A stretch of 64,000 bases of DNA, taken from positions 663,501 to 727,500 of the forward strand of contig NC_033565.1 of NCBI RefSeq assembly GCF_001680005.1. The letters run 5' to 3'. The notes beneath the pieces are model-generated. The model was given only the letters and a program-made list of their open reading frames with translations, did not search any database and was not told where the DNA came from. A program made the translations under genes and the position numbers. Of the stretch, positions 21,080 through 31,443 are shown in pieces. The first letter of the stretch is position 1. Each line of letters opens with the position of its first letter. This DNA is from Plasmodium coatneyi. Its lineage: Eukaryota > Apicomplexa > Aconoidasida > Haemosporida > Plasmodiidae.

Positions 21080-22576
21080 ATGTTAAGGAACAGCAAATTG
21101 GTTCTTCTGGTACTCACCCTGTTGAACCTTGCTGTGGGTAGAAAGACGAAAAGCTCTTCGATTTACCATTTCTTGGGAACATTCAATGACCACCTAGGGA
21201 AGAATGATGACTCCCTTCTTACACCGTTCAAGCGTAGAAAGAGAGTAGGGTTGACAAAACGTAAGTTTGTAAAGTATCACCAAAGGTATGGCAAAAATGT
21301 ACTCCACGGAAGCGTGAATGGAGAACCTATTAAGGAGAGCAATGACTCGGTTGGGGCCGGAGAAGTAAGTATATCCCCACCAGCAGCCGCAGCAGACACA
21401 TCGAAAGAACCACCAACAGAAACAATAAACAGGGAAGACTTCAAACCGAATGTGTTCGATTATGACTTTAACGACAAACTTGCATCTAAGGATATCATTT
21501 CGGAAAAAATGGAAAACCAAAAAAATGAAGTAATCAAAAAATTGAAAATGCCCATAATAGGAACACAGCTAAAACCATCAGGAGGATTCACCAAGGAGAT
21601 ATTGCAAATTATACGAGACAGTAATGACTACATAAATGTAGTGAATGAAGAAATAATAAAAGATAAGATGGACCAAAAACTGAGCGGAAATGATCTGTCC
21701 TTTTTTGACACAGAAAAAACGTTGGAGGAGCATGAAGTAAAGTACCTAAAAAAGGTGTACGATAATAATCACGTGCTGAACATGTACAATTTTCTGCTCG
21801 TGTGGAAAGAAAGGAAAAATCTTGACCTGTCCGTTTTCGTGTCGAAAATTACAGAACATTCAAATTTACTCCCCGGAGAAAGGACAGTAATTAAATTTTC
21901 CGAAATTGAAAAAGTTCAATTTTTAAAAAAAATAAAAACAAACAGGAATGTGTGTGTTGCTATGATTTTCGTCGATAATAAGGGGAAGAATACGAACGAA
22001 GCTGCCATAAGTCATAATATGTTTCCGATAGGCATTATTGCACACCCGCTAGATTTGTCCCTCCTGGATAAAAGTGGAGAAATATCCGTGTTAAATTTGT
22101 ATAGATTTAAAATAAACAGCTATAATGTCACCAATACGGACTTCCTTGTAAATGCTGAGCTTTTCCTCGATAATAATAAAAACCTGAGCAATTTCGAACT
22201 CACACAAGAGAACAAAAAAATTATTATGAATTTGTACGATAAAATATTAGAACTGAAAATAAAGTATACCGAAAAAATGGGAGATACGAAAGAAAATGAA
22301 AAATTTAGACACCTGGAGAAAATCACCGATAGGATTGATGAGTATGTCAACGTTCTTAATGTTAATAAATCCATCGACTTTCGAAACAAGGAACTGAATT
22401 TTTTCACCTCCTTATATTTGGAATACTTTTCCTTCTTGGCGCTGGACATTCACGCCACCATACCTACCAAGCTGCAGATGATGTACACGGATAATACGGA
22501 GCTGCGTCTGGAAAACGTCAAGCAATTTTTGATGCAGATATATGACGAGATGAAGGTTAAATTGAGGGGTTTGTGA
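21080..22576 (+). CDS. Signal-peptide protein with LON substrate-binding-like domain, apicoplast candidate
   Basis: A single exon of 498 residues. The N-terminus (MLRNSKLVLLVLTLLNLAVG) is a good signal peptide. It is followed by a basic, Ser/Lys-rich, acid-poor stretch (GRKTKSSSIYHFLGTF to about residue 75), together resembling a bipartite apicoplast leader. After a low-complexity linker, residues about 230-375 follow the LON N-terminal (substrate-binding) pattern: LLPGERTVIKFSEIE near the front, then VCVAMIFVDN, MFPIGIIAHPLDL and GEISVLNLYRFKINSY, equivalent to the 'lP.....lFE.RY..l......iG.v..i.....G.....l.G..Rf.i' pattern. The C-terminal ~120 residues are helical. There is no Walker motif or Ser-Lys protease dyad, so it is not a full Lon protease; a stand-alone LON-domain protein or adaptor is the inference. 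Confidence 0.6.
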   Translation: MLRNSKLVLLVLTLLNLAVGRKTKSSSIYHFLGTFNDHLGKNDDSLLTPFKRRKRVGLTKRKFVKYHQRYGKNVLHGSVNGEPIKESNDSVGAGEVSISPPAAAADTSKEPPTETINREDFKPNVFDYDFNDKLASKDIISEKMENQKNEVIKKLKMPIIGTQLKPSGGFTKEILQIIRDSNDYINVVNEEIIKDKMDQKLSGNDLSFFDTEKTLEEHEVKYLKKVYDNNHVLNMYNFLLVWKERKNLDLSVFVSKITEHSNLLPGERTVIKFSEIEKVQFLKKIKTNRNVCVAMIFVDNKGKNTNEAAISHNMFPIGIIAHPLDLSLLDKSGEISVLNLYRFKINSYNVTNTDFLVNAELFLDNNKNLSNFELTQENKKIIMNLYDKILELKIKYTEKMGDTKENEKFRHLEKITDRIDEYVNVLNVNKSIDFRNKELNFFTSLYLEYFSFLALDIHATIPTKLQMMYTDNTELRLENVKQFLMQIYDEMKVKLRGL

Positions 22577-23002
22577 GGGGCGCACATCGATCGGGGTTAT
22601 GCGGCGAGAAGGGGGTCACCCGGAAATGGATCACCTGCAGTGGATTTCCCCGATTGGTTTACGGGCTGAAAGAAAGACGCATTGCCAGGTTGCAAAAACG
22701 CGACTACTACGTTTCACGCGGTCCATTTTGCCCCCATAAAAAAACTGAAGTAGCTCGAGAATTACTTCCCAAACATTTTTCTTTTTTTTTTTGCATTTTT
22801 TCTGGCATTGGCCCGTTTTTAACTTTCATTCGATTGATCAGCATGCGGCTAAACGTTTTTGTGTCAGCAGCTTAAAATGCGAATGGGTCTATAAAACTAG
22901 ACATGCTTTCTTCACCACATTGGAGAGAGGTGTGTATAATTACACCTCCTTTGAGTTATATTTAAAATGTTTTTTTTTCCTACCTTTGTGCTTATAAAAT
23001 TT

Positions 23003-23034
<32 letters not shown>

Positions 23035-23175
23035 ATATGCAATTTGTGTATAACTTGTCAGTGTTGGTCGGTGTTTAATACGCACCTGTGGGAAATGAAA
23101 TTAAAAATGTGTCAAAAGCGGGAACAAAAAGGCAAGTAAAAGCTGAATCAACGGAATGGATATGCTTCCCCCTAA
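22577..23175. other. 3' flank of LON-domain gene
   Basis: AT-rich 3' region with a 26-nt poly(T) run at 23009-23034. No gene is supported. Confidence 0.5.
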
Positions 23176-23410
23176 TTAATCTGCGTTCAACTTTTTAAAA
23201 AGCCTGTTCATTTTGCACGTAGGGACAATTTTCACCTTTTTAGTAAATTCCCTTGTGGACGTGCTCAGTCGCTTTTTTTTTTTTTCTGCAGGAGGGAAAA
23301 GAAGGTTATCGTGGCTCACACGCCCAAGTGGGGGAACAATGTACATATGCTTATGAGTAACGTAAGGTGTAATTTTTCTTACTTTTTTTTCCCCCCCAAA
23401 ATTTAATCAT
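23176..23410 (-). CDS. Candidate 45-residue spliced basic protein
   Basis: Proposed exons on the - strand are 23383-23410 and 23176-23285. Exon 1 begins ATGATTAAATTTTGG and ends in A8 at a GTAAGA donor. The 97-nt intron ends with a pyrimidine-rich CCTTCTTTTCCCTCCTGCAG. Exon 2 begins with a run of 13 A and encodes, in the only long open frame, RLSTSTREFTKKVKIV and then PTCKMNRLFKKLNAD before TAA. The one-base phase left by exon 1 matches the two-base phase needed by exon 2. The protein would be strongly basic with one Cys. An overlapping upstream ATG (MEDAKWYND, then stop) precedes the proposed start. The family is unknown. Homopolymers at both exon edges make this sensitive to sequencing error. 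Confidence 0.35.
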
Positions 23411-24458
23411 TATACCACTTGGCGTCTTCCATACAAGTACCTACTTCGTTAAGTATTTTTTTTCATACTTTCGCATAAGGAGGCAATGCACAACTGTAAG
23501 GTAAGCATGTTCATTCATTCGCGATGCCCACTTGGCACAATTCAGATGTACACTAAGCTATGCTAAGTAGAGATAAGCACGTTTATTTTTTTGTTGTTTA
23601 CTGATTTGATGGATTTGCAGTACCATGTACCATCAACAGTAGTGTCCACGTGCAGAGGGATTTCGTACGAGCATTCCCCTTCACTTTTACGCCATCATTT
23701 GCTCATCAATATCATCAATCGTTTGTATGTATCACCATTCGTTCGTTTATTCGCACATTAGTTTTTTTTTTTTTAAACTATTTTATTTTTTTCCTATGCC
23801 ATTTTGTACGTCCAAATGTAACCGTTTGGTTGACAGGGAATATCGTGAAAGTAGAAACCTCCCCTTCTATGAAAAATTGGGGATCTTTTCCTAGTCGCGG
23901 AAATGATAGCACTTCGCTGCTTACCGACTCACATTATTCATTCGTCAATTCTGTTTCGACATTATATGAGCTATGAGCAGGTGCAGACTCTTGCGGTTCT
24001 TACAAAAAAGGGGGGACAGCATCATGCGCGTAAGATATGCCTATACTTGCATGCCTTCCGAACCCAGTGGTGTAGCTCATGTCCTTATCCGAACGGGTCA
24101 TTATTCGCCACTTAGTGTAGTTGTCGCCCTGATGCGAGAACAAGCATCCTTCACTTACATACGTAGATGCTTGGATGACACGAAACGGGGAATTCGCACA
24201 TGCAGATAAAATAGCACTTCTATATGGGTTTGCAAAATGTACCGAATCGCATCATGCGCATGCATAGCAGGTCCCGTAAACGCAGCTCGTTTTAGATTTG
24301 TTTGTAACGCTAGTGGAGCCATTCCTTCTTCCCTCTTTATGATGCATACTTTTTCCCCCTTTTGAATTTCTTTTTTTTTTTTTTTTCCCTTCCATTTTTT
24401 ACGTTGATTTTTTCCATTACTCCGCTGCTGCCCCGTTTATGTTTTTTCCGCTTCCCAA
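23411..24458. other. Upstream region of the BRAP2-like gene
   Basis: About 1 kb with pyrimidine-rich tracts and no supported coding exon. It presumably holds the promoter and 5' UTR of the + strand gene at 24459 and the 5' flank of the candidate small - strand gene. Confidence 0.45.
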
Positions 24459-27400
24459 ATGAGCAAAAAGAATCAAAAGAAGAAAAAATCCAAAGGGAGA
24501 AAAAGAGAAAATAATTCCTCATCTAATACATGTGCCAAACATGACGATGGGTTGAATGAGGAGGAGGAAGCAGATCGAGGAGGGGGACTCAACATAAGCG
24601 GACCGAATGAGGATAACTCAGCCCCTCTAAATGGTCCAGTTAGTGACACTGTGAAGGGGGAAAAAGAAAGGGGTAACAGTGCTCCTACTGGAGAAACTGT
24701 GGAGAAGGGCAGAAGCCCTACCAGAGCAGATGAAGCAGATAGGGAGGAAGACAAAAAGGGGAACAACCCCGATGGGGTGACCGAAATGGCCATAGACAAA
24801 AGGAAAGGAACAAAGCGAAGGAAAAATAAAAGCGTGCCCCCAGCGAATATTCCCAACGAAGGAGCAAGCGAAAGTGGCAAATTCAAGTCTGTTAAAGAAG
24901 ATGTAGACGATTTTCCTATACCCAGTAATGACCAAGACGCGGAAGAACAAACGAGCAGCCTCTTTCCAAACATCGACGTCGATGCGATGTATTATTTGGT
25001 TGAACAAAACGGAGATGATCAAAATGAATTTTTAAGGGAGCTAAACAAAGAAATAGAAAAATTTAAAAAAAAATTTAACGATGATAACGTGCGGTCAAGT
25101 GTGCGCAGAGACAGGCACAGCTTTAGTAGTAACTACTCTATCAAGAAAGAGGGCGAAAAGAGGGGATCGCAGAAGCTGATAATGACAGGTGCAGAGGCAA
25201 ATGGTGCGAATAAAAACACTGGCAAATGCAATGTTCACCTCAGATGTGCCCCTTCCGAAAAAGAAAAATACAACTTCTACGATATGCTAATGAAGGGACA
25301 CCTGTTTTTAAGACTAAAAAGAAAAATTAAAAAAAAAAAAAAAAAAAAAATTAAAATAAGAACTAAGCATTACCAAGTGGTGAGCGACGTGTGTGGCATG
25401 ATAACTGAAGGAGGATCCATATCGAGGACAAAGAGGAAGTACTACATATTCAATTACAACTGCGGGAACACCAAAATTCAGTCCATCACGGGCTACATCC
25501 GCTGCTTCAAGGGTTACTGTCTTTACAGACAACACAGCAGTAACTCTGGAACTGCTAGCGGCACGAACAGCAACCACCACGACAGTCACCACAGCAGCCA
25601 CCACGGCAGCCACGATAGTTACAATTTGAAGAGGAAGCTAAGCCAGGAACGTTACACCCCAGGCGAAGTGGCCATTTCCGTTCTGCTCTGCGTTAACGTG
25701 TCCAACTGTTTATCCCCCTCGGAGTTCCTTGAGCTCCTACACCCCTTTGACAATTTCATATTTTTTTTAAAAGTTTTAAACAAAAAAAACAATGAAGAGT
25801 ATATGATCTACTTCCTAACGTTCGATGTGTATGCAAAGAGAATTATGAAAAAGGCGAAGAGGATTAGTTTTTTTAACATGAAAAAAAAGAAAAGATTAAA
25901 AGTTTACATCGTGAAGGACATCACCATGAATGCCACGTCCAGGGTGAAGAAGAACACGCAACGGATGGTACGGGTGAAAACGTTTTACGAGGAGGATGCT
26001 AACGCGAATATTAACGCGAAGGCGAACCATAACGGTGAGAATAGCATGCAACACACACATGAAAACATGCAACCGTCGTGCAGAAGCAGATTCATCAACC
26101 CTCTATATCTCATTTCGCAAAACAAATTACAGCTCTCCTGTGCAGTCTGCCTGGAGCCGCTGTACTCGGACAGCCTCAGTAAGGTAATATCGCACATTTT
26201 TAATTTAAACTTTGGAACGCAAAAAAGGAGGGAACCCAAGGGAAAGGACCCATCCCCACCGAACCAGGACAGTGACAACGGCGATGGGAATGGCGCTGAA
26301 TACTCTGTTCTTCCCGCCGCTAACACGGGCGCTGCAATTTTTGGAGAAACATATTACGGTCAAAATGAGCCAAGCGAAAAAATAAGTAGGAGCAATAGCA
26401 ATAACAGTAGCAGTTCACGCAGCAGTACTCGCAGGAACGGGCGCCCGTATGAAACAAAAGCGTTGGGCAAGCAAACGAAGGAACGACAGTATTATTGCGT
26501 TAAGACGTTGAGTAGTTACGCCAATGATTACCGGAAAAGCTACTACCTATCTGTTATCTCCTTTATCCATAATGTGCAAAAAAAGTACAACAATCAAGTG
26601 AAGAAAAAAAAAAAAAGTGAAAGCAAAACAATTTTTAATAACGTCTGCATTAATATCCTATGTGGTCACATATTCCATTCGAGCTGTCTTAAAAAATGTT
26701 GTTTCACGTCTTGTCCCATTTGCCGATATAAACAGTACAATTATCAGATAGCCAATTGCGATGTATGTGAGAAAAACCAGAATGCAAAAATTTGTTTATT
26801 TTGTGGCTTCATTGGATGTTCTGTGAATTATGATCGCTTGAGCAGACTGAAGGAGCTAAAGATAAAGGAAAAAAAAAAACTCCTCAGAAGAAAAAAAAAA
26901 TTGAGTGCATATATTAAGTACACCTTCTTCCGAATCGTAAATTTTTTTATAAACAAGGGAAACTGCAACTACATTGTTGTGCCTGTCTTTGTATCTGCAA
27001 GTGGAGATCGTCATTGTCATTGTGGCGAGCCGTCAGGGGTGGAAAGCAAAAAAACTAATATTAGTGAACCTACATGTAGTGCCATTTTTGAAAGGGAGGA
27101 AAATGCGAAAAAGTGCACCGCAGAGGGGGGAGTATCCAACCATTTGACAGTACCCATCGGAGGAATACCAGGTGAAGGAGAAAATGTAAACAAAATTAAT
27201 GACCCTGTCCCTAGCTCAACAGAAAAAGATGGAATCCACCCCCATTTGCAAATGCGTAGTGCAAGCGGTGAGGATGCTAATTCTGAGGTGCACATGTGTG
27301 TAGAAAATAAAAATGTCATCGAAAGGTTAGACTTCTCTATTGCGTACCCTACATGTGGGATGAATAGGGGGTACTTTTCGAGGCATGGCTTGGTCAGTTT

Positions 27401-28661
27401 CTTTTTCAGATATAGAAAAATGATACGGATGGACAGTAAGAAGGGAAAAGGTACCAAACAACGGTGGAGGCATAAAAAAGGTGAAAACAATCAGGTAAAC
27501 GCCAGGCATGGAAGGAATCGCCAAAAGGAGAGCACAAGTGGAGTAAGAAGGAGACGTGCGACGTATAAACAAAGCGGCCGAGCCGGGCGCGAGGGGGGCT
27601 CCTTCAACATGTACGACTTCTTCAGTAAAGACATGAACACAAATAAGGATTCCCTTAAGAAAAGGAAAAAGAAAAAACTCATCGACCACGCAAAGGAGCA
27701 TTTTTGCGAAACGATGCACAACTACTTCTTCGACATTTCCAAAAATTCAGTGTTCGATTACAGCAGTAACTTGTATATAAAAAAATTAATAAATTTAAAA
27801 AGTGGAAAAAAAAATTTGAAAAAAATTTACGCAGCAAATATAAATATCAATGGGAAGGAAGAAATTATAGACAAAAAAAATATCATCATGTATATTTACG
27901 AATTTAATCAACTGTTAAGTGCTTTGTTGGAAAGTCAGAGAGACCATTTCATGTCCTGTATTTATGACTTGAAGTTGAATTATGAAAATGCGAACAAGAA
28001 CAACTCCAGGGAAGCGAGCAAATGTTTGAAGGAGTTAAAAAGGGCACAAGAAAGAAACAAACAGTTGAAAGACCAAGTTAAAAAAAAAATTAGCATTCTT
28101 CAGGGGAAGGACAAAACAAATGCAGAACTGCTACAACAGCTCAGGAACGTCGAAATTATAAATGCAAAATTGTGCGCAGATCAGAAGAAAGAAATTCATA
28201 ACAAGGAAGCTATGGCCGAGGAGAAGAAAAAAATAATACGCGAGAAGCAGCAAATTATACGCGAGCTAAACCAGCAGGTATGGAGTTAGCAAGGCACACC
28301 TATGTGTATATGTATGTGTGTAGATTGACTCAGCTTCCATTCTTGCACGTTCGAAGTGTGTTGGTGCGTTTCTACATTATGTATATTAATCTGTTCCCAT
28401 GTTTGCATCCCCCCTTCTTTGCAGATCACCGATTTATCCTTCCATAAACAAGTAACGGAGAAATTTTCTCAAACTTCTGGAATGACGGTAAGGCGAAAAT
28501 GTGACTGCTTCCGCTACATCGCGCTGTAGTCAGTTTCATGTGCGTCATTTGTGCGGTCATCTTTGTGCATATTTATGTGGGATCCTTCTTTGCCTTTTCA
28601 GAATTCGTCGTTCATTATAGGGGAGAAAATGACTCCGAAGAGCAGATTCAAGAAGCGGTAA
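24459..28661 (+). CDS. BRAP: BRAP2/ETP1-type RING and ZnF-UBP ubiquitin ligase-like protein
   Basis: Three exons: 24459-28277, 28425-28487 and 28602-28661, giving 1300 residues. Domain order matches BRCA1-associated protein 2 (BRAP2/IMP) and yeast ETP1. An RRM-like BRAP2 domain lies at about 403-487 (VAISVLLCVNVSNCLSPSEF, then LHPFDNFIFFLKVL). A RING follows: CAVC at about 560, LCGHIFHSSC and CPICR at about 735-752. A ZnF-UBP begins CDVC at 767 and continues CLFCGFIGC. The family tail is HAKEHFCETMHNYFF, then FDYSSNLYIKKL and LLSALLESQRDHF, ending in coiled coil from about 1145. BRAP2 proteins bind nuclear localisation signals and ubiquitin and act as E3 ligases. Odd points are ~170 residues inserted in the RING after its first CxxC and ~290 residues inside the ZnF-UBP. 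An N-terminal charged region and a His/Ser/Asn repeat (25570-25620) are low complexity. Confidence 0.85.
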
Positions 28662-28970
28662 TGGGGTGGCAACCACTACTCCATTGCGGATCGTGGTTAC
28701 ACAAACGTATTCATACTAATGTTTATGTTTATATTTGTTTATGTGTTTTTTTTTTTTTTTTTGTGGCTACTTTTTGTTTTTGTTTTTTTTTTGTGTGAAT
28801 GGGCATTTGGCGCGCCCTTCAATTGGTTCATAAGGTTGGAGCAGTTGGGGGGATATTCAAGCTGGGCACACTCCAACTCGCATTTAATTTGTGCATGTCT
28901 TACGCCAGCCGACTGGTGTGTCCACTTTTCCGTGACGGTGGCTATTTCCCACCACTACAACGCGCACTGT
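28662..28970. other. Convergent intergenic region
   Basis: About 310 nt between the stops of the BRAP2-like gene and the - strand gene. It contains poly(T) at 28747-28762. No gene is supported. Confidence 0.5.
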
Positions 28971-29969
28971 CTATCCATTTGGATTTTTATTCAAAAACCA
29001 GTGGAAATTTTTTTTCCTAATTTTGCTCTTGACTTGTTTGAAACATTTCTCCTCCAGAAGAAGCAAATTTTTATAATTCTGACTGAATGATTTATTTTCA
29101 AAAAATAGGGGGAGCAAATTTTGTATATTATATTTTGTCAAGTCTAAGTTGATGTCGAAGTTCCGTGGAGGAAGTAATTTGTTCCCCCCCTCTTCATTAT
29201 GGACCGCATTATTGTATGCCTCTTCGATGTGTTTCCTCACACACGAATTTATTACTGACTGGTCCGCATGCCCATCGTGCCTCCCCTCAATCAGGGGAAG
29301 AAAACACTTCCGCAAAAATTCAGAATCGAATAAATTCCTCCCAGGGTAGAACCAGTGGATGTTGCACTTGACAGAAGTCTGGCTTGTCATGGAGGATAAA
29401 ATTATGTTAAAAATTATATGTATATTAAAGTGAGTTATATTGTAAAAATAGAAATGGTATTTATATTTTTCGAAAACGTAATGTCTTAATGCATATTTGT
29501 ATTTGAATGGGGATTTCAAGTAGGTGTATCTGTATTGTTCCCTTTTTCCTCTTTTTCCTACGATGTGATTTATTCTATAATTTAAAATGTACGTCTTGTT
29601 TTTTCTTTCTCTGTGAGGTTTCCCCCCACTGTCGGTGTTGAAACTTTCATTATTGTCTCCACTTGGACATTCCGTCTGATTGTAACTCCAATCGGGAGGG
29701 CTGCTTGACGTGATATTCTCCTCATCAAACCGGAGAGGATTAACAAAACGCATCACCTTCTGGATCTGCTCATCAATTTGGACGCTGTAGTGGCTACTCC
29801 CATCGCACGTATCTTCTTCCCCCATGTGATACTTTATATTTTTACAGCTATAATTGTTGTATGTGTAAATATTATTTTTCAAATTTTCTATGGTTTTCCT
29901 CATTTCGCTTCTCCTCCTCGCTATGTACGTCGCCTTAACGTACTTTAGGAAGTAGCTCTCTATGCCCAT
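28971..29969 (-). CDS. Unidentified conserved protein, basic and aromatic-rich
   Basis: A single exon of 332 residues from ATG 29969 (MGIESYFLKYVKATYIARRR); no upstream in-frame ATG precedes it. Residues 1-50 are strongly basic. A low-complexity acidic and Asn/Ser stretch follows, then a core from about 125 onward rich in Tyr, Phe, His and Lys. The core has the hydrophobic stretch FYNITHFNIHIIFNIILSSM, which is too polar for a confident membrane segment, followed by CNIHWFYPGRNLFDSEF. The C-terminus is basic (KQVKSKIRKKNFHWFL). The high aromatic and basic content resembles mitochondrial or ribosome-associated proteins, but this is only an impression. I do not recognise the family. Confidence 0.7.
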   Translation of the reverse strand: MGIESYFLKYVKATYIARRRSEMRKTIENLKNNIYTYNNYSCKNIKYHMGEEDTCDGSSHYSVQIDEQIQKVMRFVNPLRFDEENITSSSPPDWSYNQTECPSGDNNESFNTDSGGKPHRERKNKTYILNYRINHIVGKRGKREQYRYTYLKSPFKYKYALRHYVFEKYKYHFYFYNITHFNIHIIFNIILSSMTSQTSVKCNIHWFYPGRNLFDSEFLRKCFLPLIEGRHDGHADQSVINSCVRKHIEEAYNNAVHNEEGGNKLLPPRNFDINLDLTKYNIQNLLPLFFENKSFSQNYKNLLLLEEKCFKQVKSKIRKKNFHWFLNKNPNG

Positions 29970-31443
29970 TTTGGGGGAAACGCATCTCAAAAAAGGGGGA
30001 CAGAACTAACACATTTGCCGTAACGCTCATTTGGTGTGTGTCAGAATCGGGACGTGCCAAGCTGTGCCCCCTCTTTGTAGGGGCATATACTGGTTATGAA
30101 AAATGAGCAAAACACCCTTCACGTGTATGTGCTAAATTGGAGAGTAATATGCCACCCAAAATTGAAGAGGTAACGCGCTAGCGAGGACGAGTCCGCTGAA
30201 GGGGCTGCATTGGCACATTGCTAACATGTGCGCTGCTTGTACCACGCTTAGCTCATTATATAAATTGAGAGAGAGAAAAAAAAAAGAGAGGGATGCTAAG
30301 AAGGAAAACAAGTTCACGTAAGGGAAAAGCTAACCGGCGGCATAAATTTTGCGGGCCATTTTGCAAGCCCATTAATGCATAATTTTAAAAGAGTGAAAAA
30401 ATACACCTTCCAATTTTTGACCCCAAAAAATATTAACGCAACATCTGTGTGACGAATCCGCAGGGTAGGGACTACTGCACACTTCGGAAATCCATCCTTA
30501 TTTAAGCACATGTGTACAAACGTCTAGGTGAGCGCTCGCCCCGCTGTGTTATTCCCTCCTGCTCCCCATTTTTTCTACACCCCGGAGTGGGCACTTTGCT
30601 AATGAGGCGCAAACTTGGGGGGACGTTATTTCCAGGAGAAGACTCCAAATGGGGATCACCACATACACCTTTTCAGTAACTGTGGGGATTTTTTTTTTGT
30701 GATTAAAAAAAATGAAAAATTGGACCGGGGTGCGTCAAGCCAAGCTACTCAACGGCGAGGGAAATACCCCCTCGGCGAGAGCCCACATTGTGGTGTAACG
30801 GGTAAAAAACGATCAAAAAAAGTGCACACAAAATGATATAATAACATGCGTTCGGCATATGGCTGGTAGGCCCACCAGGGGTCCTTCAAACAGCCACTTC
30901 ACCAAAGTGTACGTGTGCGGGTGGCACTGGAAAACGACACCAACGGCTAGCAGCGGTATAGAAAGCGTTCACGCAGGAGAATGGTTAACTGCAGTGAGGC
31001 TAGCCTTTTTTGCACCGCGGAAAAAGCGTATATATTACACCGGTGCATGCACAGACAGGGGGCTGGTACCCCGTCGACAGTGAAATGTTTAGGTGCAATT
31101 ACCTTCGCGGCTTCGCTGTCCCAGTTACCACAATCGGTTTGAAAGTACATTTCTCCGCGAGGCTCTTCCCCCAATTGGAAAAAGGCACAACGTTTGTTTG
31201 CTTAACTGTGGAGCTGTTTGGGGAACTTTCCTCTCCTGTGATATGTATATGTATGTACGTATATTGGATATATATTTTTTTTTTTTTTTTTTTTCCATCT
31301 CCCCGGAGAATTACCCCTCCCTTGTAACATCTCCACATTTTCACACACCCCATTAAGTTTCTACCAGTCCTAGGAGTAGTAACTCCTTTTTTTCTTCTTC
31401 ATTCCATTTATTTTAATTTCTCACAACATTATCGAATAGGAAA
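29970..31443. other. Divergent intergenic region
   Basis: Shared upstream region of the - strand gene at 28971-29969 and the HEAT-like gene at 31444. It holds a poly(T) run at 31277-31294. No coding exon is supported. Confidence 0.5.

Noticed and set aside
23485..23780. Possible + strand spliced gene (MHNCK exon plus an exon after TTTGCAG at 23620)
   Set aside because: The phase allows a join but the translation is poor and soon ends; the neighbouring - strand candidate reads better.
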